A stretch of DNA of 64,000 nt from Rhyzopertha dominica. Taxonomy: Eukaryota; Arthropoda; Insecta; Coleoptera; Bostrichidae. Position 1 is the first letter of the stretch. Each line of letters begins with the position of its first letter. This document shows positions 45,452-55,639 of this stretch, piece by piece. Below the pieces are notes generated by a model. It searched no databases and was not told the DNA's origin. It was given only the letters and a program-made list of their open reading frames with translations. Position numbers and translations under genes: made by a program. The stretch is taken from contig QCXZ01000137.1 in assembly GCA_025024175.1 (NCBI GenBank), positions 73,594,680 through 73,658,679 on the forward strand. Direction: 5' to 3'.

Positions 45452-46053
45452 AAATATACGAAAAAAGAAGAAAACTAAGACAACTTTGAAACAGCGTAGG
45501 GGTTTAGGCTGTTTGCAAATCGAGATCAGAAGCAAAATATGCGGAAAAGGCAGGGTAAAAAAAAAGTTGGTGGTAAACTATCATTTCAATCTAATCTCGT
45601 GCGAAGAATACGTTAATGCTTACAAAAGAGAGGTCGTTCAAAAATTAAAACTAATTCAGTGATGGAGATATTATACCAATCTGCAAAAATAGCTCTAAAA
45701 GCAGCCCGTCAAACTCTTAAAACACTCGGCGGGAGACAAAGAATTCGTATACCACGGGGTAATTCCTGTTCCAAAAGACTGGTGGAATTTTACCAACTCA
45801 TACCCATATTTGCCGATTATCAGCGCTTGGATCAATTGCGTCATCAGTGTCGGGGATAGCTAAAGCGTGCCCATGATGCGAAATTGCTCGAAAGCATTTA
45901 GAGGAAACAAGACGACATAATAAATCAATGAAAATAATAATAATACGGCAGTCCCTATTATTAACGGAAGCGATTATATTAAAACCGTATCAAAAGGGCT
46001 ATGGATTGTATCTCGCCTCCTATAATAATACTAACAAGCAATCAAAAAACTAA
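45452..46053 (+). pseudogene. Basic pX-like virion protein (frameshifted)
   Basis: A lysine/arginine-rich beginning (about 45,450-45,600, e.g. RKRRNIRKKKKTKTTLKQR in one frame) leads to EILYQSAKIALKAARQTLK at about 45,665-45,720. In a shifted frame follows a RVIPVPKTGG motif, a hydrophobic glycine/alanine segment (SALGSIASSVSGIAKA) and a final GYGLYLASY. A basic N-terminus followed by a hydrophobic segment is the plan of the adenovirus-pX-like core protein often found beside the protease in Polintons. At least three frame breaks interrupt it. The 3' end overlaps the start of the protease frame. It probably acts inside the capsid on DNA or membrane. Confidence 0.6.
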
Positions 46054-46442
46054 TTGCGCTGCCTCGAAGACCGCTTACAAACTACGATATTGAACACTTC
46101 GCCAAAGACATTCTAAACATACCATATTTTAGGGGTGTGTTTATGCGTGAAGAACTACCCACTAAAGGACCCTATAAACGTGAATGCTTTGTGATAAATT
46201 TAGGCGATTTGGAATCTGCAGGCACTCACTGGTGTGCTGTAAAAAAGAAAGATAATATCGTTAATTACTATGATAGCTTTGGAGATCTACAACCACCACC
46301 AGAACTGACTGAATATCTAGATCGAGCATCCCCTCCAGTGCAAGTGTTCTATAATTACGAGCAGCAGCAGGATTTTGACACAGTTTGGTGCGGTCACCTG
46401 TGTTTAGCGTTTCTCTCGTCGTCTTCCTTTCATTGTTCTTAG
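46035..46442 (+). CDS. Adenovirus-type cysteine protease (C5/Ulp1-like)
   Basis: The frame is open from 46,035 to the stop at 46,442, about 135 codons. LPRRPLTNYDIEHFA is the usual N-terminal strand. GTHWCAV supplies the catalytic histidine, YYDSFG the acidic residue, and QQDFDTVWCGHLCLAFL the oxyanion glutamine and nucleophilic cysteine. The order H-D-Q-C and the CGHLC spacing match Polinton and adenoviral maturation proteases, which cleave capsid precursors. No in-frame ATG precedes the conserved N-terminus: the first is at 46,143, too far inside. The true start is therefore lost or displaced by an indel. The tail after LCLAFL is serine-rich and short, possibly shifted. Confidence 0.85.
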   Translation, partial: QAIKKLIALPRRPLTNYDIEHFAKDILNIPYFRGVFMREELPTKGPYKRECFVINLGDLESAGTHWCAVKKKDNIVNYYDSFGDLQPPPELTEYLDRASPPVQVFYNYEQQQDFDTVWCGHLCLAFLSSSSFHCS

Positions 46443-46466
46443 TTAATTTCGGCAGCATACAGTGTT

Positions 46467-46775
46467 ATGGATAGAGAATCTATAAAAAGGATGAGTAATT
46501 CGCTCAAGGGCGTATTCGAAACACAAAAGACTAGACAAATGAGTGCTGTAGAATTGCAAAATATGCCGAAAGAGGTAATCATTTGCCAGCGCATCAGAAC
46601 AAATTGCTCAAGTATGGGACAAGTTACCAGAAAATTTAAGAAACGACGAGGACATATTGCAATATTCTTACTGTACTGAGCACTTTGGGAATACAGCAAA
46701 CAAAACTGATGAGATGAATTCGATGGACCACCCCCAAAGAGGTTATTCTGTTGTTACTGCAACTGTCGGATGTAA
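46467..46775 (+). pseudogene. Uncharacterised Polinton ORF (one frameshift)
   Basis: An ATG at 46,467 opens a frame with MDRESIKRMSNSLKG and VELQNMPKE. Past about 46,580 the charged sequence continues in another frame (VWDKLPENLRNDEDILQYSY) to a stop near 46,779. I do not recognise the family. It is highly charged and predicted helical, with no membrane segment, and lies between protease and penton-like genes in the same orientation, so a virion or assembly role is possible. A single one-base shift divides it. Confidence 0.45.
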
Positions 46776-46976
46776 ACATTGACGTTGGGAAGTCTAATTT
46801 TGATGTCGCCGAAGTAGCTGGAAACAGTCGTTTCGAAGAAAAGACCAATCAGAAGTTACCAATGATACGTCAAAAATATAAATTATTATCGTTAAATTGC
46901 TGTAAGCAACAGTAATAAAAGACTTTGAAATCATTCTTAGTAATCAGTTATCTAGCGCCTGTCAGACAGTCAAAGT

Positions 46977-47984
46977 ATGTCTCGTACTTTCACGCTATTG
47001 TGATACAAGTGTTTTAACCGCTAACTTTTATCCTCCGATTGAATTAGAACAGTTCAAAACATATGGTTTAGGACTGTTAGGATTTTATTCGTATTAACTC
47101 TATATTCAATATTGACGAAACCAACAACTGCCTTACGTGTGTGAGAAAGAAATCGTCTTCATCATCTCATTACATAGTAAGCATTCCACCGGGTGCTTAC
47201 GAGATTAGTGAAATAAATACGGCTAATTAGAAGAGCTATCATTGAATATTTTGGTGTTGTTTCTGGATATGAGAATCAAATATTAACTTGCAAGCTAACA
47301 ATAACACCCTTAAATGTGAGATCACTTCATTGTTTGAAATAGACTTTAATGTTCCTAACTCAATAGGTCCTGTTTTGGGATTTGATATAAAGAAACATTC
47401 CCAGGCAATAAAAAACATGTATCTACACAGCCAGTTAACATTACTAAAGTAAGACTAGTACGTATTGACTGCAACATTGTATCCGGCGCATACCTAAACG
47501 GAATAGAAAAAGCACACACTTTTCGAATTCGATATAGACGTTGAAGCCAGGATATAAGCTTACCAAGGAACCATCTAATATTATATATATGCCTGTTCAT
47601 CCAAGCGGCCGTCAGTTTTGATAAACATTACTATACGCATATTGGATGACGAAGGAAATCTTATCAATTTCCGCGGAGAGAAGGTTATTGTTAAAAGGGA
47701 ATTGGAAAGAGATATAATGGGTTTTGTTTACAAAATAATGCTACCACTGACAACAGGTAATAAAAAATGCTGATGATTCAACTGTCAAATCTAAAACCTC
47801 GAGCAATAAAAGGAAGCGATCGTGGGACAAACGTTCCAGTATTACACTGAACACGCAACGTCTACAACATCCACGTAACAGCAACAGCAGCAGCAGCAGT
47901 AGCTTCGTTGACCATCATCATAAAATTTCAAAACGAGACGTTCAGTTTCTCAAGTCTATAGGACTACAACCGACGCAATCATAA
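46977..47984 (+). pseudogene. Penton-like/minor capsid protein of the Polinton (frameshifted)
   Basis: Starting at ATG 46,977, the readable parts in order are NFYPPIELEQFKTYGLGLLG, then NIDETNN, an IPPGAYEISEIN strand, an INITT segment and ILDDEGNLINFRGE at 47,640-47,681. The tail carries basic and serine-rich segments and ends with ISKRDVQFLKSIGLQPTQ at 47,984. This beta-rich protein is common between protease and major capsid in insect Polintons and fits the single-jelly-roll penton/minor capsid role; that assignment is by position and pattern. Five or more single-base breaks interrupt it. A CAG-rich run at 47,880-47,903 encodes Ser/Asn/Gln repeats. Confidence 0.6.
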
Positions 47985-47994
47985 ATTTATCAGA

Positions 47995-49237
47995 ATGGTA
48001 TCCAGTAATAGCTCCAACATGTCAGGAGTGAGAAGCTTGAAGTATTTGATGAGCCTATTTTTGATGATTCTCTACTAAGTCTACATGAACATACATACAA
48101 GCCCTATGGATCACCACAGTTTAATAATTCTGATGAGGTGCGAATAGCAGTCAACTTCCAAGATTTAATACTTGACATTGCCAACAGTTACCTATATATT
48201 GAGGGTTCTTTTACTCCAACCGAAGAAACAAAGTCTGTTATCTCAAGAACAATGCATTAGCATTTCTATTCGATGAGATTCGTTACTTGTTGGGCGGTGA
48301 GCAGATTACACTGGTAAGGAAGCCGGGCATTACAACAACGTTGAAAACAATGGCGTCTTTCGGCAAACCACGCACTCAAACGCTCATCACCAGTGGTTGG
48401 GTTTGAATGCTAATAAACAATATTTGTTAGACGTTGCTAGTCATACTTTTAGTGGCAAATTGCCACTATAGTTATTTGATGGGTTTCGCTGAAGATTATA
48501 GCAAAGGACTTGTAAATGTAAAGCACGAGCTGGTACTTATAATTGCACGAAACTTAAAAACAGTTATCACGGAGAGGTCGATGCCAACATTAAAATTAGT
48601 AAGATAGAATGGAAGATACGACATATAGTGCCAGAGGATCGTCAGAAATTAAAAATCCTATCTCGTATGAAGAGAAATGCTATTATAAAAGTTCCATATC
48701 GAATGTGGGATCTATACGAACTCCCTGCCCTACGCCAAACCTCTTCTGATGTATGGTCTTTAAAAACCAGTACTAACCTTGAGAAACCTCGTTATGTTAT
48801 CATAGCATTCCAGAATATTGGAAACTATGATAACCGTCAATCAGATCCAACCGCGTTTACGCATGCTAATGTAAGTGATATTCGTTTATTTTTAAACTCT
48901 AGCGTATACCCATATGAACGGTGGAATCTAAATTTTAACAATAAACTTTATGCCCCGGCCTATTATGCATACGAAAGATTTCAAACTAGCTATTTACAAC
49001 CGAACAGCTGAACCTCTCATGGATTATGGCGAATTTCTAAACAATCCCATATTTGTGATTGATTGCTCTCATCAAGCTGATGCGTTAAAAACTTCCACTG
49101 TAGACATTAAGATTGAATTTGAAACACGCGAACAATCTTTCCCAGCCAATATTAAAGTATACGCCCTCATTTTTCATGACGCATTTATAACATATAACTC
49201 TCTAGATGGAACAGTTAACAGAATAACCTCATTGTAA
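47995..49237 (+). pseudogene. Polinton major capsid protein (double jelly-roll type, frameshifted)
   Basis: About 410 residues from ATG 47,995. Segments in order: LHEHTYKPYGSPQFNNSDEV and YLYIEGSFTP near 48,090-48,220; NNALAFLFDEIRYLLGGEQI near 48,245; an open stretch at 48,628-49,011 with VPYRMWDLYELPALR, NIGNYDNRQSD and VYPYERWNLNF; and finally NNPIFVIDCSHQADALKTS with VDIKIEFETREQ to the stop at 49,237. The KPYG..NNSDE and FVIDCS patterns are those of Polinton capsid proteins, which form virus-like particles. At least four one-base breaks occur; the last two frames overlap at 48,950-49,011. Position after the penton-like gene is standard. Confidence 0.8.
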
Positions 49238-49417
49238 TTTCCCCTACCTTCATCTTAGAAAAACTATACATGACTTGCGCTCTGGATGTGCTAGTATTGG
49301 CTGTACCACTACTCCCACTCCTGTGAAACGATTTTTCTGCTTATTCTTCTCTGAACTGAGGGTTTACGCATCTTATTCCTAAATTGAGATCGCGACCGTG
49401 CGTATGTGTGTGTAAAA

Positions 49418-49987
49418 ATGATCAAGCAGCCAATATTCTTGATAGTAGATTTCCAAGGATTTAAATATGGAAAAGATGGTAAATTCTTTATGAAAGAACT
49501 TGCAGCTGTTTGTCAAAATGATGGGCGACACACGTACTTCCTATTCAAACCGCCTAAACCGTTTAAGGAATTATCTAGGCAACAGCAAGTGCAATATCGT
49601 TGGCTCGAAAGAAACTATCTGAGAGGCATCAAGTGGTCTGATGGATACACCGATCTAAGCATGCTGCCAGCATTGCTGCTCAAACTAGTTACAAATGTAA
49701 TTAATCACAGAGATGACAACGTTTACATATTATGCAAAGGAAGCGAGAAGAAAAGTATTTTACAATCACAGCTCGAACTAAACAACATAACCGCTACAAT
49801 AATCGACTTGGACGATTATCAAGCATACTTACCCAATATAACAAGTTTAAGTGGAATGCAACGATCATCGGATATACCAACATGTCTTTTTCACAATCAT
49901 CTGCAGGCGCATTGTGCTCTGAGGAACGTATGGGATCTCTATTATAAGCTCACAGATTATGATTTAAGCACTATCCTATATGAATAG
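49418..49987 (+). CDS. Intact exonuclease-like Polinton protein (VDFQGF)
   Basis: A complete frame of about 189 residues; ATG 49,418 is preferred over the upstream GTG/ATG-rich stretch because conserved sequence starts there (IKQPIFLIVDFQGF). LIVDFQGF...FFMKELAAV resembles the first motif of DEDD-type 3'-5' exonucleases, with glutamine in place of the usual glutamate. A central VYILCKGSEKK strand and IIDLDDYQ follow, and a histidine/cysteine-rich segment (CLFHNHLQAHCALRN) near the end recalls a metal site. This is the only multi-domain-sized virion-region gene without a frame break, and it sits next to the right terminal repeat. Function is inferred from one motif; binding without catalysis is possible given the Glu-to-Gln change. 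Confidence 0.6.
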   Translation: MIKQPIFLIVDFQGFKYGKDGKFFMKELAAVCQNDGRHTYFLFKPPKPFKELSRQQQVQYRWLERNYLRGIKWSDGYTDLSMLPALLLKLVTNVINHRDDNVYILCKGSEKKSILQSQLELNNITATIIDLDDYQAYLPNITSLSGMQRSSDIPTCLFHNHLQAHCALRNVWDLYYKLTDYDLSTILYE

Positions 49988-50218
49988 ATAAGAGACAAAT
50001 ATGATTGTTAATTTAATTTCTAGATAACATATGCAGACAGTGTCAATTGAGCTAAGATATATATTTTTAAAAGTAAATAAATAATATATGTCCTACAACA
50101 TTGTTTAATTCCCCTAAACGACAATAATAAATCTTAGTAACTTTCCACTTTCTAGGTCAATTTTTGATTGTTCTTTAATCGAACGAATCGATCAAATTTA
50201 TTTTTTTTGCTATAATGA
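49988..50218. other. Subterminal noncoding segment of Polinton
   Basis: AT-rich 3' flank of the last gene, with a possible AATAAATAATATAT polyadenylation region at about 50,078-50,092. Confidence 0.45.
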
Positions 50219-50427
50219 TAACTAAATAATCAAATTAAAAGTTCCACTCCAATTTCTCATCAGCTAGCAATCATCCATCGCATCACCAACCCCCCACCAC
50301 CTAAATCCACACATTAAATAATCAAAAATCCTGAAAAAGTTCATTAGCGTCAATTAATTAAATGCTTAATTACTTCAATTAATTATCAATTAAAATTTTG
50401 CAACAGAACATACAGATATGTCCTACT
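50219..50427 (-). repeat. Polinton right terminal inverted repeat
   Basis: 209 bp, the inverse of 39,241-39,450 with one single-base length difference. The outermost bases are CT on the plus strand. Confidence 0.95.
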
Positions 50428-50433
50428 AGCTTG
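50428..50433. repeat. Polinton target-site duplication, right copy (AGCTTG)
   Basis: Directly follows the right terminal repeat and equals 39,235-39,240. Confidence 0.9.
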
Positions 50434-51168
50434 TTCTGCTGATGAACATTGTACATTATTATGTATTAATAAGGAAGCAGATTATTTTGTCACAGTAGAT
50501 TAACTACACCGGGCATTTCAATGAAATGCAACAACACTTATTACTTCCTGTAAGAGATCAAACAAAATTCTGAAATAGAAAGATTTTGCTTCCGAGAGGG
50601 GCACCACAGCCTTAATTTCTCGAGTCGACTAATACTTACCTCATTTTGATGGTCTTTTCAATAATTTTTTTTCAGGAAAACTAAGTTCCATCAACCGTCG
50701 TACAAACATAGAGCCGCGGCTCAAATGGTAGCCTGACATTTTTAAGATCTCTGGGGTAAGAAAAAATGTGACAACAAATTGAGTAATTTCGATTTGTCAA
50801 CGATTTAGTATCAGTGGTGGCTCCTTTTTATTGAAACTCCTATTAGATAGAAATAACTTTATATACCTCAAATAAATAAAAAAAATTGGTCAAAATCTGC
50901 TCACACTTATTATTTCGTGTTTAAAGTTTCGGATCCAAGTCTGTTTATATCAACTTCGTGAAACATTTAAAAATCATGAAAATGAAGAATTGGTGCACCT
51001 GCTGTAGTCATTTTAAATTGACAATAAATTGTATCTGTTAGATATAAGAAATGTTTATTTTGAATGAAAACTGTCTAAATTGAATTAGTTGTGGTAACTG
51101 TGGTTACCGGCGGTGCTTACTTACAATGTTGTGATTTCCGTAATCACGAAGACATTATGTTCTATGTA
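50434..51168. other. No gene recognised
   Basis: AT-rich spacer between Polinton and the Tc1-type element. Confidence 0.5.
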
Positions 51169-52491
51169 CACTCACCGGCACGAAAAACGGAGCAGCTGAA
51201 TTTTTTAAAACAAATTAAAAATTTAGACGCTTTGTGATGTTTTATTGTTATAATATCCTAAATAGAGACATAATAACATGTTTAAAGTATTATTTAACAA
51301 CAATTGAACTATTGTTTTGAAAGAAAAATTGTTGTCACAAATCAGTAAATGAGGACGAAAAAGTACAAATAGATGTTGTTGCAAAATGACGTTAAATTAA
51401 TCAAAACTGAAACAATTTGCTATCAAAAACGGGAAAGACGCATTTTTGATAACGGGTGTTGCCCCCCCACGAATTAATGCATGCCTAAAATCAAATGGCG
51501 AATGTTCTGATTTAAAATTAAACGAGCAGGAACACGACTTCGCATCCTTCGTCCAAGCATGTCCCTAACATGTTCAATTGGGTTCACATCTGGACTTATC
51601 GCTGGGCACTCCATAACAGGAATGTTTAAATCGTTTAAGTACTGTTGTGTGATTCTCGCGGTGTGCGGTCTGGCGTTATCATGCATCAGAAGAAAGTCAT
51701 GTCCAATAAAATCAACATAGGGGACAACAAGATCTTGGAGAATTTCATCAATGTACCTGGCAGCAGTTAAGGAGCCTCTTGGAAGGATGTACAATTCTGT
51801 GTGTGCCTCCAGTGAAATTCCTGCCCACACCATAACTGATCCCCCTTGGTAACCTACCCTGGGACTGAAGGTGCATTCTGCAAAACGCTCTTTTTGTCTT
51901 CGTCATAATCTCTCACGACTATCTGGAGACCGCAGGCTAAATTTGGACGTTATGAAGTCGATTTCTGATCTCTACAGCCGTAGCACGACGACCTCGAAGA
52001 ATTTGTAAGACGATAAGCCGATCATTATGGGCATTAGTTCTTCGTTGGGGACCAGTTCCAGGTCGTCTGATGTAAGCTCCAGTTTCCAAGAAACGTAAAA
52101 ATACGATGTGCAGTGCTATTGGATATCTGTTAGGCAACATATCGCTTAGTTCTTTGGTCTTGAAGCAATGCAACACTAGCAGCCGCGATTTCGGGATTAA
52201 CAGCCATAACAACACCACTTTAAAATGTGATTTACACCTGTCAGATTTCTCAAAACAGGAAAAACAAAGTATTGTTACCGTGGGTTCATGGCCAGCTATG
52301 CACGTTTAAGTGTTAAGATCTGTGTATTTTTTATTTTTGTGGGTTTTTATTTAAAAAATTGTTGTCAGAAAATACTTATATAAACATATTGTCATGTTTG
52401 CCTTTAAGATATTATAATAATAAAACATCACAAAATGTTTTTAGGTCTGTTTAAAAAAATTCATCTGCTCCGTTTTTCGTGCCGGTGAGTG
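51169..52491 (-). mobile_element. Tc1-type transposon
   Basis: The ends CACTCACCGGCACGAAAAA (51,169) and its inverse (to 52,491) abut TA at 51,167-51,168 and 52,492-52,493. Similarity between the inverted ends extends inward about 90 bp with some gaps. The 1,323-bp interior carries a Tc1 transposase on the minus strand. Confidence 0.88.
51474..52218 (-). pseudogene. Tc1 transposase, DD34E (frame-broken)
   Basis: The first frame (52,218-51,937) holds the helix-turn-helix region with RRPGTGPQRRTNAHNDRLIV, the GRPR-like linker and second HTH. A gap of about 100 bp in other frames includes the region before MVWAGISLEAHTEL. The second frame (51,833-51,474) carries the second catalytic Asp in MHDNARPHTARITQQYL and the Glu in ISPDVNPIEHV, 34 residues between them, the Tc1 DD34E signature. 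The enzyme would bind the inverted repeats and insert at TA. One or two shifts in the middle inactivate it; ends and catalytic motifs are well preserved. Confidence 0.8.
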
Positions 52492-52493
52492 TA

Positions 52494-55400
52494 GTTAAGT
52501 CCCGTCACTTCTCAAAGTACTTACGTTTGTAGATTAGGCGCAGTGATGCTGTATTTTCCTAAACTCGATCGCTTGTTCTCTCTAGTCATTGTGGTTACAG
52601 CAAAATATTACCTTTGAATAAATAATAATCAAATAGCACAATGTTGAAATAGTATATAATAGGCATTCAAGCGAAAAAGCGGAAAAATAGGAAAAGGTTA
52701 TGTATAATTGCAGATACTTTAACTATATGTTTTTCATACTGCCGTATTCTGACGTGCGAAGTATTATTATTCCTTTCAAGTAAAGTAGCTTCATATATTT
52801 TTTTAATATAGCAACAGGATTCTTTTTCGATTATCAGATCACTCGCATGAAAATTTGTTGGAAAATGACACGTTTTCTTGATAATGTTTTTAACTGAAAT
52901 TCAAGCAGTGCGCGCTTGTTTTCTGTTTTGTTAACTTGCCTTACATGTCACTTCATTTCTACAGTTACTGTACATTCTGCAGAGAGTGGTTATTATTTCC
53001 TCGCTTGAAAGCTCGGAGCCCTAAGTTCTCTTCCGATGCAATTTTTACCATCAACGAAGTTTACGTGGCGTGTAACACGAGACTTGCGTAATCTGAGTAG
53101 ATTATGCGAAAACTCCACGTACATGCTTACAAAAGCCTCTAAAATACGATAAGCTAGTGTCGGTCTATAACAGATAGATTGATGAAAAACTGCTTGTGAA
53201 GGAATGGAATACTGTTGTGGCTGTTAAATTAAATAAATTCTCTCATTATTGAATAAGGAAGGTATTGATTTCATGAGAAATAGCGGGTGCTTTAAAACCA
53301 AAGGTAAACAAGTGACATTTTATATCTCGTCCTTTTACAATTTGTATTAAAGTGCCTTCCTTCGTGTAACAAGGGTCATGGCTTCTGAAAATCTTGTTCA
53401 TTATAATACAGTAAAATACGGAATTTTGAAAAATATTCAACATATACCTGGCCCTGATGGTGTTAAACTTAGAAGTTTTGATATCGTAAGCGTATGGAAA
53501 TTTATTTCCCTGCTAGTATGACATCTACTAACAACCTAGATGTATGAAATTATCGCCTTGCCCTAGTGAAGAGTTTTGTTACCTTTAATTAATTGAATTT
53601 AATGATACACATACCTGCCGATCTGTAATAAGTTAGTTTAACCATGTCTATTTCCCAATTAGAGCGAGCACAAAGCAGTGTACTGCCTTCTGCATAATTG
53701 GTAGCTCGAAGTACACAGCTTGGTTTACATGTAGAAATTCCACCCCTTAGGGGTTCTGTGATTAGATGGGAGCAGTGCGTAACGAAGCCACATTGGCTAT
53801 TCATACCAATTTGTAGTCAAAACAGTAATCGCACTGATGGTAACAAACAATGGGCAATCCAGATTATAATATGGTGAATGCTTCATTATTGTATTGACAG
53901 ATTGTTATGAAGCATCGCGTTGCAGGTGGAAAATGAACATATCACAATGCACAAAAATATTGACAATGCAAAATTGAAGTATTGTGTATACATAATATCA
54001 TATTGTGATCACCAAATAGGATTTATCGCGGACACCACCTGTTTTATTTATTCATCATTGTTCGGTGGCGATACTTGGCCGCACATAAAGGAATTGCTGG
54101 TACTGAGGTAGAAAATGGAAACTTTGAATTTGGTCGAACGGAAACATCAAAGGAATGAATTAGGAACAAACGGACAAAGGACTGTGTGAAAGGGACGGGA
54201 GGCAGGGATATGGAACAAGAAACGCACTAACCTAGAATAAAATATAAAAATAACCATATCTTTTAATTTTGTCTGTGCAACACTAACAACTCGTTTATTC
54301 GATCATTTTAAATTATTAATTTTCGATAGAAACAGCGCCATATAAACATCATTGGAATAATAATAATAATAACTGTGAACAATCTTTTGATATATAGATA
54401 GTGAATTAACTTGACATGAATTTCTGTTTATAAAATGGAAAAGACAACGATTATTAATGGTCTGTACATCTGTCCTGTATTTAGTCTTATCACCTAAACA
54501 AGGAGCCGTATGCCTTCAAATTAATTTATGAAACAGGTAAACAGAATAAAGTTGTCTTATTTCTTCCATGTTTAGCCAAGGTATCTATTTTAGTTTACAA
54601 CCAATATGTAGACGTCAATACCAATACCAAAAATCAGACGCAAGTATGAATTCTGAATAACCTGTACCCTACGACTGTTGTAATAAGAAGCATTGTCATT
54701 CTCAAGAACTGATCGAGATGGCAAATTCGGTAAGAGGACCTAATCCGCTTCATCAAGTTTGCGTGGTTCATGTCATCATCATGTTAGTCACTACATTTTG
54801 AACCTAACAGGAAACTTAAAAGTGCATTTGGAAATAACAATTCTTTCCACCCGCAAGTATACTATAATTAGCCGCTGCCCTTTTAAAATTGGCTTTTTGG
54901 AGTTAAATAATGCATTGGTTGTGTATTGTATGAATAAAGGATTCAACAGTAAGAATATACATTTATAAATATTTCCCTGAATGCTGAATGTATAGTGTTG
55001 TACATCCGTAGATACTAGATCCACTTCAAGATTTTATCGTAGAAGTCTTTCAAAAGACTTCTGTTGTCTGTCATTTTGTTCCACTTGGACCCCCTGGTTT
55101 GAATAATTTTTCCAAATGTAGATGCACTTCCACACCAATTGATTTCAATAATTTTATAGCTGGGACATAGAATGATAGTTACAGTTAAACTATCCATGCA
55201 AGTGCATTCGAATTTGGTAGTTCGGCTTCAGTTGTAATGTAATTATAAGTTATGGAACGAACCGTTTCCATCTGCCCTTCATTCAAACCACGCCTTGGTT
55301 CGTTTGGTTTCCTCTTCCTTGGAGGTGACGAAAATGACGTTTTCCAGTACTTGTAAAACTGCATTCCTAACGTTCAGTCGCAGCTAGCAACCTCTCTTTA

Positions 55401-55639
55401 AAACTTCCCAAAGGTATTGCTATTCCATTTTCTATTTCTCTCTTTATATAGTCCAACACATCCGTAATTCGCTGTTTTCCAATGTTCCAAACGTGTACGT
55501 GGCACGCTTTAAGAGAAAGAACCATTTTGAGGTCACGTCAGCACTGACGTGATGGTTTCGATCGTTTGCACTGACAGGTAGTTACCAAACTGGGCGACTT
55601 ATCATAAAATATATATTAGAACTTATAGTCAATAAGATT
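52494..55639. other. No gene recognised
   Basis: About 3.1 kb, AT-rich. A short AAT run occurs at 54,357-54,372 and a near-perfect AGAAGTCTTT...AAAGACTTCT palindrome at 55,041-55,063. No coding motif was seen. Confidence 0.45.

Larger units (their letters stand above)
39241..50427. mobile_element. Polinton/Maverick element with virion gene module
   Basis: Both ends are present: inverted repeats of 209/210 bp starting AGTAGGACATATC, with terminal AG/CT and a perfect 6-bp target duplication, the defining Polinton/Maverick signature. Inside are the packaging ATPase, adenovirus-type protease, major capsid and other virion genes of this group. Protein-primed DNA polymerase B and the retrovirus-like integrase, normally diagnostic, are not visible; a 100-N gap at 44,359-44,458 may hide sequence. 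At 11.2 kb it is shorter than the usual 15-20 kb. Gene order from left: spliced RING/proline-rich gene (-), long spacer, small TKYG protein (+), gap, ATPase (-), PLA2-like (+), pX-like (+), protease (+), unknown (+), penton-like (+), major capsid (+), exonuclease-like (+). Most ORFs have one-base breaks. Confidence 0.93.

Noticed and set aside
46439..46699. 86-codon minus-strand frame in the Polinton
   Set aside because: Lies opposite the plus-strand gene cluster and has no motif. The neighbouring conserved genes are all on the plus strand.
39241..50427. Possibility that the virion genes are a contaminating free virus genome
   Set aside because: Both ends carry the same 6-bp host duplication and continue into AT-rich host-like DNA, so the element is integrated.
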